A DNA stretch of 34,442 nt from Zestomonas carbonaria (GCF_904061905.1 NZ_CAJFCI010000013.1:1-34442), one strand, 5' to 3'. Shown: positions 8,476 to 17,411, counted from the stretch's first letter. Made by a program: numbers and translations. The notes: a model not told the origin generated them from the sequence alone.

Positions 8476-9150
8476 ATGACCTTCTCCATCGTCGGCCGCT
8501 GCGCCGAAACCGGCCAGCTCGGCATCGCCATCAGCTCCTCCAGCATCGCCGTCGGCGCCCGCTGTCCCTGGCTGCGCGCCGGGGTCGGCGCGGTGTCCAC
8601 CCAGAATGTCACCCTGCCGGCCCTCGGCCCGCAGATTCTCGACCTGCTGGAGAGCGGTTCGGGGTCGGCGGCGGCACTGGACAAGGCGCTGGCCAGCAAC
8701 GGCTACAGCCAGTACCGCCAGGTCACGGTGATCGACCAGCACGGCGCCACCGCGCTGTTCACCGGCGGCGAGGCGCTTGGCGTCCACCATGCCGTGGCCG
8801 GCGAGCAGTGCGTGGCGGCCGGCAACCTGTTGTCCTCCACCAGGGTGATCGAGGCGATGGTCGAGGCTTTCGAGCAGGCCGACGGTTGCCTGGCTGACCG
8901 CCTGCTGGCCGCCATGCACGCGGCCATGGCCGCCGGCGGCGAGGCCGGGCCGGTACACTCGGCGGCGCTCTCGGTGGTCGGCGAGCTGGTCTGGCCGATC
9001 GTCGACCTGCGCGTCGACTGGGCGGACGAAGACCCCATCGGCGAACTGGACAGCCTCTGGCAGGCCTACCGTCCGCAGATGCAGGACTACGTCACCCGAG
9101 CCCTCGACCCGACCAAGGCGCCGAGCTACGGCGTGCCGGGGGATGAGTAG
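8476..9150 (+). CDS. DUF1028 family protein (Ntn-hydrolase-like)
   Basis: A 224-residue protein whose start MTFSIVGRCAETGQLGIAIS is typical of DUF1028, a family with an Ntn-hydrolase-like fold and no settled biochemical role, though members often neighbour amidases, Rid proteins and peptide or amino-acid pathways. The GVGAVSTQNVT segment (about residues 36-46) is the conserved core. The ATG at 8476 has AAGGAG just upstream and lies 9 nt after the Rid gene. It is probably the third gene of the monooxygenase-Rid-DUF1028 operon; a 152-nt repeat-bearing gap separates it from the M20 gene. Confidence 0.88.
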   Translation: MTFSIVGRCAETGQLGIAISSSSIAVGARCPWLRAGVGAVSTQNVTLPALGPQILDLLESGSGSAAALDKALASNGYSQYRQVTVIDQHGATALFTGGEALGVHHAVAGEQCVAAGNLLSSTRVIEAMVEAFEQADGCLADRLLAAMHAAMAAGGEAGPVHSAALSVVGELVWPIVDLRVDWADEDPIGELDSLWQAYRPQMQDYVTRALDPTKAPSYGVPGDE

Positions 9151-9302
9151 CGTTCGTTCGTTCATTGGGTCCCCGCGCACGCGGGGACCCAGCAAACAGC
9201 CTTGAACCATCGAGGGTGATGGGTTGCACCCATCCTACGGCTACGTGAAGCCGTCGATAGGCCACGCCGTTTAGCGGCCAATCCACCCTACGGAGATTCC
9301 CC
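9151..9302. repeat. Palindromic repeat between DUF1028 and M20 genes
   Basis: A 26-bp palindrome at 9166-9191 has 12-base arms TGGGTCCCCGCG and CGCGGGGACCCA around CA. GGGTTGCACCCATCCTACGG and GCCAATCCACCCTACGG follow, both tails of common Pseudomonas intergenic repeats. The M20 gene's ribosome-binding site (GGAG 9292-9295) is at the right end. Confidence 0.75.
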
Positions 9303-10454
9303 ATGCCCACCAGCCGCGACCTGCTCGCCGACCTGATCGCCTTCGACACCACCAGCCGCGAGTCCAACCTGGCGCTGATCGATTTCGTGCGCGCCTACCT
9401 GGCCGGGCTCGGCGTCGACAGCGAATTGCTGTTCAACGAAGAGCGCACCAAGGCCAACCTCTACGCGCGCCTCGGCCCGGACGGCCCCGGCGGGGTGATG
9501 CTCTCCGGGCACAGCGACGTGGTGCCGGTGGACGGCCAGCCGTGGAGCGTGCCGCCGTTCCGGATGACCGAGCGTGACGGCCGCCTGTACGGGCGTGGCA
9601 CGGCGGACATGAAGGGCTTCATCGCCAGCGTGCTGGCCAGCCTGCCGCGCTTTCTCGAACAGCCTCTGCGCTTGCCGCTGCATATCGCCATTTCCTACGA
9701 CGAGGAGGTCGGCTGCCTCGGCGTGCGCAGCCTGGTCGCCGCGCTCGAAGGGCGCCCGGACCGGCCGGCGATCTGCCTGATCGGCGAGCCCACCGAAATG
9801 CGCCCGGTGCTCGGCCACAAGGGCAAGCTGGCGATGCGCTGCGAAGTGCACGGCGCCGCCTGCCACTCGGCCTACGCGCCGCAAGGGGTCAACGCCATCG
9901 AATATGCCGCGCGGCTGATCGGCCGGCTCGGCGAGATCGGCACCCGGCTGGCCGCGCCGGAGCGCCACGACGAGCGTTTCGATCCGCCGTACTCCACGGT
10001 GCAGACCGGCACCATCAGCGGCGGTCGCGCGCTGAACATCGTCCCCGCCGAATGCCGCTTCGACTTCGAAGTACGCGCGCTGCCCTCCGACGACCCGCAA
10101 CGGGTCGCCGAAGAGCTGCGCGACTACGCCGAGCACGAGCTGCTGCCGAAGATGCGCGCGGTGCGCGAAGATACCGGCATCCGCTTCACACCGCTCTCCG
10201 CCTATCCCGGCCTGCTCACCCCGGCGGACAGCCCGGCCGCCGAACTGCTCGGCCTGCTGTGCGGCTCGCAGGACTTCTCCACCGTCGCCTACGGCACCGA
10301 GGGCGGCTTGTTCGACCAGGCGGGCATCGCCACCGTGGTCTGCGGGCCCGGCAGCATGGACCAGGGGCACAAGCCGGATGAGTTCGTGACTCTGGAGCAG
10401 TTGGGGCGTTGCGATGCGATGTTGGGGAGGTTGGTGGAGTGGATGAAAGGCTGA
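9303..10454 (+). CDS. argE: M20 metallohydrolase, acetylornithine deacetylase (ArgE)-like
   Basis: A 383-residue two-zinc amidohydrolase that removes an acyl group from an N-acyl amino acid; ArgE itself converts N2-acetylornithine to ornithine. Metal and catalytic residues are visible: His70 and Asp72 (SGHSDVVPVDG), Asp102 (GRGTADMKG), Glu134/Glu135 (SYDEEVGC), Glu162 (GEPTEM), and a C-terminal His (QGHKPDEF near 373). The dimerisation domain lies at about 180-290. GGAGA precedes the ATG by 6 bases. It lies downstream of the monooxygenase-Rid-DUF1028 run, not in an arginine biosynthesis operon, so the true substrate may be another N-acyl amino acid; the symbol marks similarity only. Confidence 0.85.
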   Translation: MPTSRDLLADLIAFDTTSRESNLALIDFVRAYLAGLGVDSELLFNEERTKANLYARLGPDGPGGVMLSGHSDVVPVDGQPWSVPPFRMTERDGRLYGRGTADMKGFIASVLASLPRFLEQPLRLPLHIAISYDEEVGCLGVRSLVAALEGRPDRPAICLIGEPTEMRPVLGHKGKLAMRCEVHGAACHSAYAPQGVNAIEYAARLIGRLGEIGTRLAAPERHDERFDPPYSTVQTGTISGGRALNIVPAECRFDFEVRALPSDDPQRVAEELRDYAEHELLPKMRAVREDTGIRFTPLSAYPGLLTPADSPAAELLGLLCGSQDFSTVAYGTEGGLFDQAGIATVVCGPGSMDQGHKPDEFVTLEQLGRCDAMLGRLVEWMKG

Positions 10455-10729
10455 GGATCGATGGGCTTTTAATGAGAGCCAGCCTGGTTCCATAAGGTCT
10501 TTTCTGGGTAGTTCTTTCCTGCTTGCACCTTCTACTCCCTCTCCCGGAGGGAGAGGGGGTTGTCCGAGTTGCTTGTTGGAGGCAGCGCCAGGGATCAGCC
10601 ATATAGGCGCTTCAACCTCAACCTCCGTCCCCTGTCGCATCCTGTAACGACCCGGTCGGCCCCGATGGCAATACCTTCACGGAGAAATGCCCATGATGGG
10701 CAGCGAAGCCCAGTGGAGGATATGGAGCC
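10455..10729. repeat. Intergenic region with CCCTCTCCC palindrome
   Basis: It contains a palindrome at 10535-10558 (CTCCCTCTCC with inverted GGAGAGGG after CGGA), the same family as at 103-132. The next gene's ribosome-binding site (GGAGGA, 10711-10716) lies at the right end. No small gene is evident; a promoter for the following phosphodiesterase probably lies between 10580 and 10700 but no clear -35/-10 pair stands out. Confidence 0.6.
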
Positions 10730-11848
10730 ATGAAATACGCAGGAGTGGTCGCGCTGCTGAGCGCCCTGTTGCCTTGGGAAGCGGCGCAGGCCGAGTCGAC
10801 GGGGAAGGTGCTGGCCGAGCAGGCGGGCATTCCCTGGCCGGCGGTGATCGCCCACCGGGGCGCTTCCCATGATGCGCCGGAATCCACCCGCCCGGCCTAC
10901 CTGCTGGCCCGCGACCTTGGCGTGGACTACCTGGAGCTGGACCTGCAACGCACCCGCGATGGCGTCCTGATCGCCCTGCACGACGACAACCTGCTGCGCA
11001 CCTCGGACGTGGCCGAGAAGTTTCCCGAGCGCAAGGAACGGCCGGTCAGCGACTTCACCCTCGCCGAGCTGAAGAGCCTGGACGCGGGTGCGTGGTTCAA
11101 CGCGGCCCATCCCGAGCGCGCGCGCCCTTCCTTCGAGGGGCTCCGGATCCTGACCCTGGACGAGGTGATCGATATCGCCGAGGGCGGCGAGCACAAGCCG
11201 GGGCTGTACATCGAAACCAAGTTGCCGCAGCAGTTCCCCGGCATCGAGAAGGACCTCCGGGACAAGCTCGCCGCGCGCGGCTGGCTGGACGGGCGGGTTC
11301 GCCCGGTGGCGCTCGACGAGGGCAGGGTGACGGTGGCCTACTCGCCGGGCCGGGTGGTGTTGCAGACCTTCGAGAAGGGCAGCCTGGAACTGCTTGCCCG
11401 GGAGATGCCGGAAGTGCCGAAGATCCTCCTGCTGTGGGTCGGCGACGGCTACATGGAGGCCGCGCCGGACAAGCCCCACGACACCTCGGTGGATCAGGAC
11501 AAGGCCGCCTGGTACGCCCGCCAGCGTCCCAGGGATCGCGCCACCTTCGAGTCCTGGCTGGACTTCGCCGCGCGCAATGGCGCGGTGGGCACCGGGCCCT
11601 CGGCCGCGCTGGCGGCGGGTGGCAAGCAGAGCTACATGGACCTGACGCAGCCCTGGATGAACCGCATGACCCAGGACAAGGGCATGCTGGTGCACGTCTA
11701 CACGGTCGATGACGAGGTGGACTTCGCCAGGCTCAGCGAGGCGGGGGTGGACGGTTTCTTCAGCAATCGTCCGGATGCGCTCCTGCGCTTCGTCGGCCGC
11801 GCGCCGGAGCAGGACGTGAAGGCCATCCTCGAACGCCACGGTTACTAG
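10730..11848 (+). CDS. Glycerophosphodiester phosphodiesterase, periplasmic (GlpQ-like)
   Basis: A 372-residue exported enzyme that hydrolyses glycerophosphodiesters to glycerol-3-phosphate and an alcohol such as choline or ethanolamine. A signal peptide (about 1-21, cleavage after AAQA) is followed by a GDPD TIM-barrel. Catalytic and metal residues: His42-Arg43 (AHRGASHDAPESTRPAY), Glu51, Glu69 and Asp71 (YLELDLQ), His84 (ALHDDNLLRTS), and the family's C-terminal VHVYTVDDEVDF and GVDGFFSNRPD segments. Start ATG 10730 with GGAGGATATGGAGCC upstream. Proximity to carnitine/betaine catabolism and to the pst genes makes choline or phosphate scavenging plausible, but this is inference. It converges on the OprD porin. 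Confidence 0.9.
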   Translation: MKYAGVVALLSALLPWEAAQAESTGKVLAEQAGIPWPAVIAHRGASHDAPESTRPAYLLARDLGVDYLELDLQRTRDGVLIALHDDNLLRTSDVAEKFPERKERPVSDFTLAELKSLDAGAWFNAAHPERARPSFEGLRILTLDEVIDIAEGGEHKPGLYIETKLPQQFPGIEKDLRDKLAARGWLDGRVRPVALDEGRVTVAYSPGRVVLQTFEKGSLELLAREMPEVPKILLLWVGDGYMEAAPDKPHDTSVDQDKAAWYARQRPRDRATFESWLDFAARNGAVGTGPSAALAAGGKQSYMDLTQPWMNRMTQDKGMLVHVYTVDDEVDFARLSEAGVDGFFSNRPDALLRFVGRAPEQDVKAILERHGY

Positions 11849-11872
11849 GCCGGATCGAGGGGGACGCCACAG

Positions 11873-11947
11873 CCCTCTGCTCGCTGCAAAAGCTTCGCGA
11901 GCAGGGCCCGCTCCTACAGCGCCGGCCGGAGTATTCCGGCCGGCGCT
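11873..11947. terminator. Bidirectional hairpin between convergent glpQ-like and oprD genes
   Basis: A perfect 13-bp stem, AGCGCCGGCCGGA (11918-11930) with its reverse complement at 11935-11947 around GTAT, fills the short convergent gap. It is preceded by a REP-like unit (CTCTGCTCGC...GCGAGCAGGG, 11874-11906, then GCTCCTAC). It probably ends transcription from both sides. Confidence 0.7.
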
Positions 11948-11953
11948 GCCGCC

Positions 11954-13276
11954 TCAGAAGAACTCGTAGGGATACTCGATGATCAGACGGATCTGGTCGG
12001 CGGAGACGTCGGACTTGTCGTTGCCGATGCGGTGGGTGGCATGGCGCAGGCGCACCGACAGGTCCTTGGCCGGGCCGGCCTGGACCACGTACTTGACGTC
12101 GATGTCGCGCTCCCAGTGGTCCTCGCCGTCGGCGTAGTAGGCGTACGGGCTATTGGGGTCCATCTTGCTGCCATCCACGTCGGTGCCGCGGATGTAGCGG
12201 GCGTGGAAGGTCAGGCCCGGCACGCCGAACTCAGCCATGTCGAGGTTGTAGAACAGGCCCCAGGACTTCTCGTTGGGGCCGTTGAAGTCGACCAGTTGCG
12301 AGGAGTTGGCCAGGTAGATCGAGTCGTGGAAGGTGCCGGGGCCCAGGCCGAGGTAGTCGAACGGCTGGTCGCCGTCGATCTGCTGGTGGGTCAGCTTGAA
12401 GGTGTGCGCGCCGATGGTGTACGCGGCGGCCAGCGACCAGGCGGTGACGTCGATCTCGCCGGCCAGCTTGCGGCCCTCGTCGTCGGTCCGGTAGATGTTG
12501 AAGTCGAAGTTCAGGCTCTGGGTGTCGCTCAGCGGCCAGGTGTAGTTGGCGTTGGCGTAGTACTGGCGCCAGATGTCCTTGTACTCGGAACCGTAGAGGC
12601 TGACGCTGAGTTGGTCGTTGATGGCGTAGTTGCCGCCGACGAAGTCCACGGTGTCGGTGCTCACGCCGGCATAGGCGGCGAAGAAGTCGTCGTCGCTGTT
12701 GGTGCTGTTGAAGTCCTTGGCGGCGGTGAGGTGGGCGGCTTCCAGGTCCAGGCCCTCCAGCTCGCTGCTGGTCAGCCACAAGCCGGTGGCGGTGCCCGGC
12801 ACCAGGCGCGCGTCGGCCGCCGCGAAGACCGGGTTGTAGGGCCGCAGGTTGTTGCCGTACTTCAGCTCGGTGCTGGAGATGCGCATCTTCACCGCGCCGC
12901 CCGCCGAACTGGCCTCGTCGCGAGTCCCGTCGCCCTCGGGCACCAGCACCCCGGCGGTGCCCGAGTAGCCGCGCCCGCCGTCCAGCTTGATCGCCGCATA
13001 GGCGCTCAGGTCGATACCGAAGCCCACGGTGCCCTGGGTGTAGCCGGAGCCGTAGTCGAGGCGGAATCCCTGCCCCCATTCGCGTTTGTCGGAGCGATTC
13101 ACCGGGTCGCCCGAATGCGCCGAGCTGTTGTGATCCCAGAAGAGGTTGCGGGCCAGGAACGTCAGGTGGCCGTCCTCGATGAAGCCTTTGCTGTCCGCCT
13201 GGTTGGCCATGACCAGTGGGCTGCCCGTCGCGGCGGCGATCGCCAGGGCCAATACGCGGTTTCTGCTGAGTGGCAT
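11954..13276 (-). CDS. OprD-family outer membrane porin
   Basis: A 440-residue outer-membrane channel of the Occ/OprD family, which takes up small substrates such as basic amino acids or carboxylates. A signal peptide (about 1-24, MPLSRNRVLALAIAAATGSP...MANQ) is followed by the family start SKGFIEDGHLTFLARNLFWD, alternating amphipathic strands rich in Tyr/Trp/Asp, and a terminal EYPYEFF ending in Phe, the outer-membrane assembly signal. The length fits OprD paralogues (420-450). It sits between the phosphodiesterase and the carnitine cluster with its own promoter region at 13277-13460. The residues seen do not fix the substrate class; a carnitine or betaine role would be inference from position. 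Confidence 0.9.
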   Translation of the reverse strand: MPLSRNRVLALAIAAATGSPLVMANQADSKGFIEDGHLTFLARNLFWDHNSSAHSGDPVNRSDKREWGQGFRLDYGSGYTQGTVGFGIDLSAYAAIKLDGGRGYSGTAGVLVPEGDGTRDEASSAGGAVKMRISSTELKYGNNLRPYNPVFAAADARLVPGTATGLWLTSSELEGLDLEAAHLTAAKDFNSTNSDDDFFAAYAGVSTDTVDFVGGNYAINDQLSVSLYGSEYKDIWRQYYANANYTWPLSDTQSLNFDFNIYRTDDEGRKLAGEIDVTAWSLAAAYTIGAHTFKLTHQQIDGDQPFDYLGLGPGTFHDSIYLANSSQLVDFNGPNEKSWGLFYNLDMAEFGVPGLTFHARYIRGTDVDGSKMDPNSPYAYYADGEDHWERDIDVKYVVQAGPAKDLSVRLRHATHRIGNDKSDVSADQIRLIIEYPYEFF

Positions 13277-13469
13277 GTTGTTCTTCTCCGTATGGTGTGG
13301 GACATCTGTTGGCAGCAGTGGAACAGATCGTCAGGCCCTCTCTTTGCCCTCGGGAACGGGGCGGAGAGTGTTGTGTTCGGCCGGCCGGGCGCGCTCCCCG
13401 GGCCACCCACGGCGGGGCCTCGGGCGAGATTACGGGCATGGGGAAATGCGAGATGGACGAGAACGACAG

Positions 13470-14423
13470 TCATCGTCCTGAAACCGACTTGTCATGCAGG
13501 TGCGGAACGAGCCAGCGGGCCAGGCGACGGCACAGGGCGTCCACTTCCGGCACCCGGCCGAGGCCGCGCAGGCAGCCGTGGACCAGCCCTCGCCCGAGGT
13601 CCAGGCGGGTGTCGATTCCAGCGCGGGCCAGGCGCCTGGCGTAGGCCACGCCTTCGTCGCGGAGGGGATCGAACTGGGCGACCGCGACGAACGCCGGCGG
13701 CAGTCCGCGCAGGTCGTCGCAGGCCAGCGGCAGCGCCAGGGGATCGTGGCGCGCTGTGGCATCCGGCAGGTACAGGGCCAGGCATTCGCGCATGTCCGCG
13801 AGGCTGAGCAGCGGCGCGTTGGCGTGGCGCCGGTGGCTGTCCACCGGTACCGGGCTGAGCGCCGGGTAGACCAGCGCCTGGGTGCGCGGCAGGGGTTGAT
13901 CGTCGGCCCGCAGCCGCAGGCACAGGGCGACGGCCAGATTGCCGCCGGCGCTGTCACCGGCCACCGCCAGGTGATCCCGGTCGACGGGGATCGGCAGCTC
14001 GTTGGCGAGCAGGGCCCGCCACACCTGCAGGCAGTCCAGCAGCCCGGCCGGAAAGCGATGCTCCGGCGCCAGCCGGTAGTCCACCGAAACCACCACGACG
14101 CCGAGTCGCCGGGCCAGCCAGGCGCACAGCGGCGCATGGGAATCGAGATCGCCCAGGCACCAGCCGCCGCCATGCAGGTAGAGCAGCGCCGGCCAGCCTC
14201 GGGAGGGCGCATCACTGGTCGGGACATGACAGCGGATGGGCACCTCGCCGATCCGCCCGTCGATCGTTTGCAGGCCGGGCGGCAGCGCTGGAGTGAAAGC
14301 CGCGCACATCGCCCGGTAGGCCGCGCGCTGGGCTTCCAGGGAAGCATTGGCGGGAGCGAACGCGCGAGTCCGGGCGACGAAGGCCGCCATGGCCGGCGAC
14401 AGGGGGTAGGGGCTTCGGATCAT
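13470..14423 (-). CDS. Alpha/beta hydrolase, HSL-type lipolytic enzyme/esterase
   Basis: A 317-residue carboxylesterase of the hormone-sensitive-lipase family. The oxyanion-hole motif HGGGW is at residues 84-88, nucleophile Ser158 in GDSAGG, Asp252 (QFDPLRDEG) and His282 (LVHGC) complete the triad, and VDYRLAPEH is the usual family block. Start ATG 14423 was chosen over an upstream in-frame ATG at 14531 because the extra 36 codons lie inside a palindromic repeat. It is the last gene of the carnitine cluster, as in P. aeruginosa (lipolytic enzyme next to cdhB), where hydrolysis of acylcarnitine-like esters is a suggested role. A 171-nt repeat gap separates it from cdhB. Confidence 0.88.
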   Translation of the reverse strand: MIRSPYPLSPAMAAFVARTRAFAPANASLEAQRAAYRAMCAAFTPALPPGLQTIDGRIGEVPIRCHVPTSDAPSRGWPALLYLHGGGWCLGDLDSHAPLCAWLARRLGVVVVSVDYRLAPEHRFPAGLLDCLQVWRALLANELPIPVDRDHLAVAGDSAGGNLAVALCLRLRADDQPLPRTQALVYPALSPVPVDSHRRHANAPLLSLADMRECLALYLPDATARHDPLALPLACDDLRGLPPAFVAVAQFDPLRDEGVAYARRLARAGIDTRLDLGRGLVHGCLRGLGRVPEVDALCRRLARWLVPHLHDKSVSGR

Positions 14424-14445
14424 CGGGAAGCTGAAAAGCCGATTA

Positions 14446-14584
14446 AGAGCGCTGGAGGCTGGAGGAGAAGGTGCCTGTAGGAGCCAGCTTGCTGGCGATG
14501 CCTTGGCGTGGCCTGTGAGGATCGCCAGCAAGCTGGCTCCTACGGATGCTCCGTGGCGCTCTTTCGTCCAGCCTCCAGCGCTTT
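14446..14584. repeat. Nested inverted repeats between cdhB and the esterase gene
   Basis: The inner arms are perfect 23-bp reverse complements at 14477-14499 and 14521-14543 (starting GTAGGAGCCAGCTTGC), 21 nt apart. Outer arms AGCGCTGGAGGCTGGA (near 14449-14464) and TCCAGCCTCCAGCGCT (near 14566-14581) enclose them. The same two units recur in direct order at 19559-19750. This REP/BIME-like block may cut or stabilise the cdh mRNA between cdhB and the last gene. Confidence 0.8.
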
Positions 14585-14594
14585 TCCCCGGCTT

Positions 14595-15065
14595 TTACCG
14601 AACTGGAAGGCCGATGGTGCGGCCGTGGTAGGGCAGTGGTTCGAGCCCGGCCTGTTCGGCGGCGAGCTCGGCGATGCGCGCTTCGACATCCGGGTGGAAG
14701 GGCGCCGAACGGCCGCTGGCGGTGTCGATGTTGATCAGCATCTGCTCGCTGGCGGCCAGCAGGGTGTCGTCGTCGCGCCGGTACAGCCCGTGGAGGATGT
14801 GCAGGCGCTTGCGGTCGTGGGCAAGTAGCTGGGTGCGCACTTCCAGGACTTGGCCGAGTTTTGCCTCGGCCAGGTAATTGAGGTGCGCCTCCAGGGTGTA
14901 GAGGGTGTGCCCGGTGGCCGCGCGGCCCTGTTCGCCGAGGCCCAGCACGTCCATCAGCGCGTCGGTCGCGTAGCTGCATGGCAGCAGGTAGAAGGCGTCG
15001 CGCAGGTGGCCGTTGTAGTCCACCCAGTCGGGATGGACGGTGGTTTGGTAGGTAGGCAGGTTCAT
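14595..15065 (-). CDS. cdhB: Betainyl-CoA thioesterase CdhB
   Basis: A 156-residue hot-dog-fold acyl-CoA thioesterase that releases glycine betaine and CoA from betainyl-CoA in carnitine catabolism. The family's active-site block VHPDWVDYNGHLRDAFY is at residues 10-26, with Asp16 as likely catalytic residue. The start MNLPTYQTTVHPDWVD at 15065 has GGAG about 8 bases upstream; the longer in-frame ORF reaching into cdhA is an antisense-like extension. It follows cdhA after a 104-nt gap that carries two repeats (15097-15122 and 15136-15156). Assignment rests on the fold plus the exact cdh gene order. Confidence 0.9.
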   Translation of the reverse strand: MNLPTYQTTVHPDWVDYNGHLRDAFYLLPCSYATDALMDVLGLGEQGRAATGHTLYTLEAHLNYLAEAKLGQVLEVRTQLLAHDRKRLHILHGLYRRDDDTLLAASEQMLINIDTASGRSAPFHPDVEARIAELAAEQAGLEPLPYHGRTIGLPVR

Positions 15066-15089
15066 ATTCTGGCTCCGGCAAGGTCCTCT

Positions 15090-15156
15090 CCCCCAGCCCC
15101 TTTCCCATGAATGGGATAGGGGGTGGTTCGGAGCGGTAGGGTGCGCCGTGCGCACC
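15090..15156. repeat. Two palindromic repeats between cdhA and cdhB
   Basis: CCCCTTTCCCAT / ATGGGATAGGGG (15097-15122, one mismatch) matches the hairpin upstream of pstA. GTAGGGTGCGCCGTGCGCAC (15136-15155) belongs to the family seen at 5908 and 28703. Confidence 0.75.
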
Positions 15157-15169
15157 GGAAATCGTTCGG

Positions 15170-16135
15170 TTACTCGGCGAACGCGAACCCATGCTTCGCC
15201 TTGGTCTGGCGGATCGCCTCCAGCACCGCCAGCAGGCAGTCGTCGCGGTAGCGTTCCAGTTCGGCGATGCCGCGATCGCCCAGTTGCCCGGTGGTCCCTT
15301 CGACCACCCTGTCGATCAGCGTTTCGGTCAGTTCCGGGGCCGGCAGGTAGGTCCAGGGCAGTTGCAGGGCCGGGCCGAACTGCGCCATGAAGTGGCGCAT
15401 GCCCGCGTTGCCGCCGGCCAGGGTGTAGGTGAGGAAGGTGCCCATGAACGACCAGCGCAGGCCGGCGCCGAAGCGGATCGCGTCGTCGATCTCGCCAGTG
15501 CTGGCGACGCCGTCGTTGACCAGGTGCAGCGCCTCGCGCCAGAGCGCTTCGAGCAGGCGGTCGGCGATGAAGCCGGGGACTTCCTTGCGCACGTGCAGCG
15601 GACGCATGCCGAGGGAACGGTAGACGGCGATGGCGGCCTGGATCGCCTCTGGATCGGTCTTCTCGCCACCGACCACTTCCACCAGCGGCAGCAGGTACAC
15701 CGGGTTGAACGGGTGGCCGACCAGGCAGCGTCCGGGGTACCTGGCGTCGGCGTAGAACTCGCTGGGCAGCAGGCCCGAGGTGCTGGAGCCGATCAAGGCT
15801 TCGGGGCGTGCGGCGGCGCTGATCCTGGCGTGCAGGTCGAGCTTGAGGTCGAGGCGTTCCGGGGCGCTTTCCTGGATGAAGTCGGCGTCGCGCACGCATT
15901 CCTCGACGGTGCTGACGAAACGCAGGCGCTCCTGCGCCGCGCCGGGTGCCAGGCCCTGCTTCTGCAAGGCCGGCCAGGCGTTGGCGACTCGCTCGCGCAG
16001 GGCGGCCTCGGCGCCGGGCGCCGGGTCCCAGGCCACCACGTCGAGGCCGTGGGCCAGGGCGCGGGCGATCCAGCCGCTGCCGATGACACCGCTGCCGAGG
16101 GCGGCGAAGGTTTTCACGTCGGTGATGTAGGGCAT
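15170..16135 (-). CDS. cdhA: L-carnitine 3-dehydrogenase CdhA
   Basis: A 321-residue NAD-dependent dehydrogenase of the 3-hydroxyacyl-CoA dehydrogenase superfamily that oxidises L-carnitine to 3-dehydrocarnitine, the first catabolic step. An N-terminal Rossmann motif GSGVIGSG is at residues 14-21; [11 protein letters not shown] and [18 protein letters not shown] are the family's substrate and catalytic blocks (His of GHPFNP near 140); the helical C-terminal domain follows from about 185. Gene order and length fit Pseudomonas CdhA. A 327-nt repeat region separates it from cdhC, so the operon mRNA carries large hairpins between these cistrons. Confidence 0.94.
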   Translation of the reverse strand: MPYITDVKTFAALGSGVIGSGWIARALAHGLDVVAWDPAPGAEAALRERVANAWPALQKQGLAPGAAQERLRFVSTVEECVRDADFIQESAPERLDLKLDLHARISAAARPEALIGSSTSGLLPSEFYADARYPGRCLVGHPFNPVYLLPLVEVVGGEKTDPEAIQAAIAVYRSLGMRPLHVRKEVPGFIADRLLEALWREALHLVNDGVASTGEIDDAIRFGAGLRWSFMGTFLTYTLAGGNAGMRHFMAQFGPALQLPWTYLPAPELTETLIDRVVEGTTGQLGDRGIAELERYRDDCLLAVLEAIRQTKAKHGFAFAE

Positions 16136-16462
16136 GTGAGGTTCCTGCTGGTTTTTTGGGGGCCCCGCGTTAGCGGCGGCCTGCGTAGGGGGATGACGTG
16201 ATAGAGATGGCTGGGGTCGTCATTCCCGCGAACGCGGGAACCCAGTGAGCCGTCAGATAAGTAGGGTGGATGTCGCTTTTCACATCCACCGGCCTTCCCG
16301 TGGAAAACGCTTCGCGGTTTTCCACCCTTCGAAGCTCGACCCCGTCATTCGCGGCCACGTTGTTCATTGGTTCCCCGCGTTAGCGGCGGCTCGCGTAGGG
16401 GATGACGTGATTAGAGATGGCTGGGGCCGTCATTCCCGCGAACGCGGGAATCCAGTGAGCCG
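16136..16462. repeat. Direct ~94-bp repeat and hairpins between cdhC and cdhA
   Basis: Two copies of one unit (16163-16256 and 16373-16466; both begin CCCCGCGTTAGCGGCGG and end CCAGTGAGCCGTCAG) differ by only a few bases. Each contains ATTCCCGCGAACGCGGGAA. Between them lie hairpins GGTGGATGTCGC...ACATCCACC (16265-16291) and GTGGAAAACGC...GTTTTCCAC (16300-16324). The second copy runs into the cdhC stop codon. No gene is present. Confidence 0.85.
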
Positions 16463-17353
16463 TCAGCGCTCCTTCAGGTTCATCTTCCGGCGCCCTTCGG
16501 CCGGGCTCAGGACGCGGCCACCGAGGCGTTCGATGATTTCCACTGCGCGCTGCACCAGCGAGCCGTTGCTGGCCGGCACGCCGCGGTCGAGCCAGATGTT
16601 GTCCTCCAGGCCGACCCGCACATTACCGCCCAGCAGCATGGCCTGGGCGACCATCGGCATCTGCATGCGGCCAATGCCGAAGCCGGCCCAGGTGCAGCCC
16701 GGCGGCAGGTTGTCGGCCATGGCCTTCATGGTCGTGGTGTCGGCCGGCGCGCCCCACGGGATGCCCAGGCAGATCTGGAACAGCGGGTCGTCCAGCAGGC
16801 CCTCCTTGAGCATCTGCCTGGCGAACCACAGGTGCCCGGTGTCGAAGATTTCCAGCTCGGCCTTCACCCCCAGCTCGGTGATGCGCTGGGCGCCGGCGCG
16901 CAGTTGCGCGGGGGTGGAGACGTAGATGTAGTCGCCGTCGCCGAAGTTGAGGGTGCCGCAGTCCAGGGTGCAGATCTCGACTTCCTGGCGCAGTTCCTCG
17001 ATGTGTCTGAGGCGCTCCAGCGGGCCGACCAGGTCGGTGCCGTCGCCGAATTCCAGCGGCTGTTCGCCCTTGCCGATCTCCAGGTCGCCGCCCATGCCGG
17101 CGGTGAGGTTGATGATGACGTCGGTGTCGCTTTCGCGGATGCGTTCGACCACTTCCCGGTACAGCGCCACGTCGCGGCTCGGCTTGCCGGTGTTCGGATC
17201 ACGCACGTGGCAGTGGGCGACGGTGGCGCCGGCCCTGGCGGCCTCGATGGCGGCGGCGGCGATTTCCTCGGGGGTGACGGGGATGGCCGGGTGCTTGCCG
17301 ACGGTATCGCCGGCACCGGTCACTGCGCAGGTGACGATGACTTCATGGTTCAC
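16463..17353 (-). CDS. cdhC: 3-dehydrocarnitine cleavage enzyme CdhC (BKACE family)
   Basis: A 296-residue beta-keto acid cleavage enzyme that condenses dehydrocarnitine with acetyl-CoA to give betainyl-CoA and acetoacetate. The zinc-binding HCHVRDP motif is at residues 48-54 (His48, His50), with NLTAGMGGD and [13 protein letters not shown] as further family blocks and a C-terminal [16 protein letters not shown] near 258-273. Its position downstream of caiX and upstream of cdhA matches P. aeruginosa. The start ATG at 17353 lies 58 nt after caiX. The stop codon is embedded in a copy of an intergenic repeat, so the last residues could vary between strains. Confidence 0.94.
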   Translation of the reverse strand: MNHEVIVTCAVTGAGDTVGKHPAIPVTPEEIAAAAIEAARAGATVAHCHVRDPNTGKPSRDVALYREVVERIRESDTDVIINLTAGMGGDLEIGKGEQPLEFGDGTDLVGPLERLRHIEELRQEVEICTLDCGTLNFGDGDYIYVSTPAQLRAGAQRITELGVKAELEIFDTGHLWFARQMLKEGLLDDPLFQICLGIPWGAPADTTTMKAMADNLPPGCTWAGFGIGRMQMPMVAQAMLLGGNVRVGLEDNIWLDRGVPASNGSLVQRAVEIIERLGGRVLSPAEGRRKMNLKER

Positions 17354-17411
17354 GGTGTTGGGTCCTGGTGGGGAGAGAGGTTCGGAGGGGGCGGGAGCGC
17401 CCCCGGATTCG

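Noticed and set aside
12032..13807. 591-codon plus-strand frame opposite the porin
   Set aside because: Low-complexity Val/Gly/Ala translation typical of the antisense of a high-GC gene; the minus strand encodes a complete OprD protein with signal peptide and terminal Phe.
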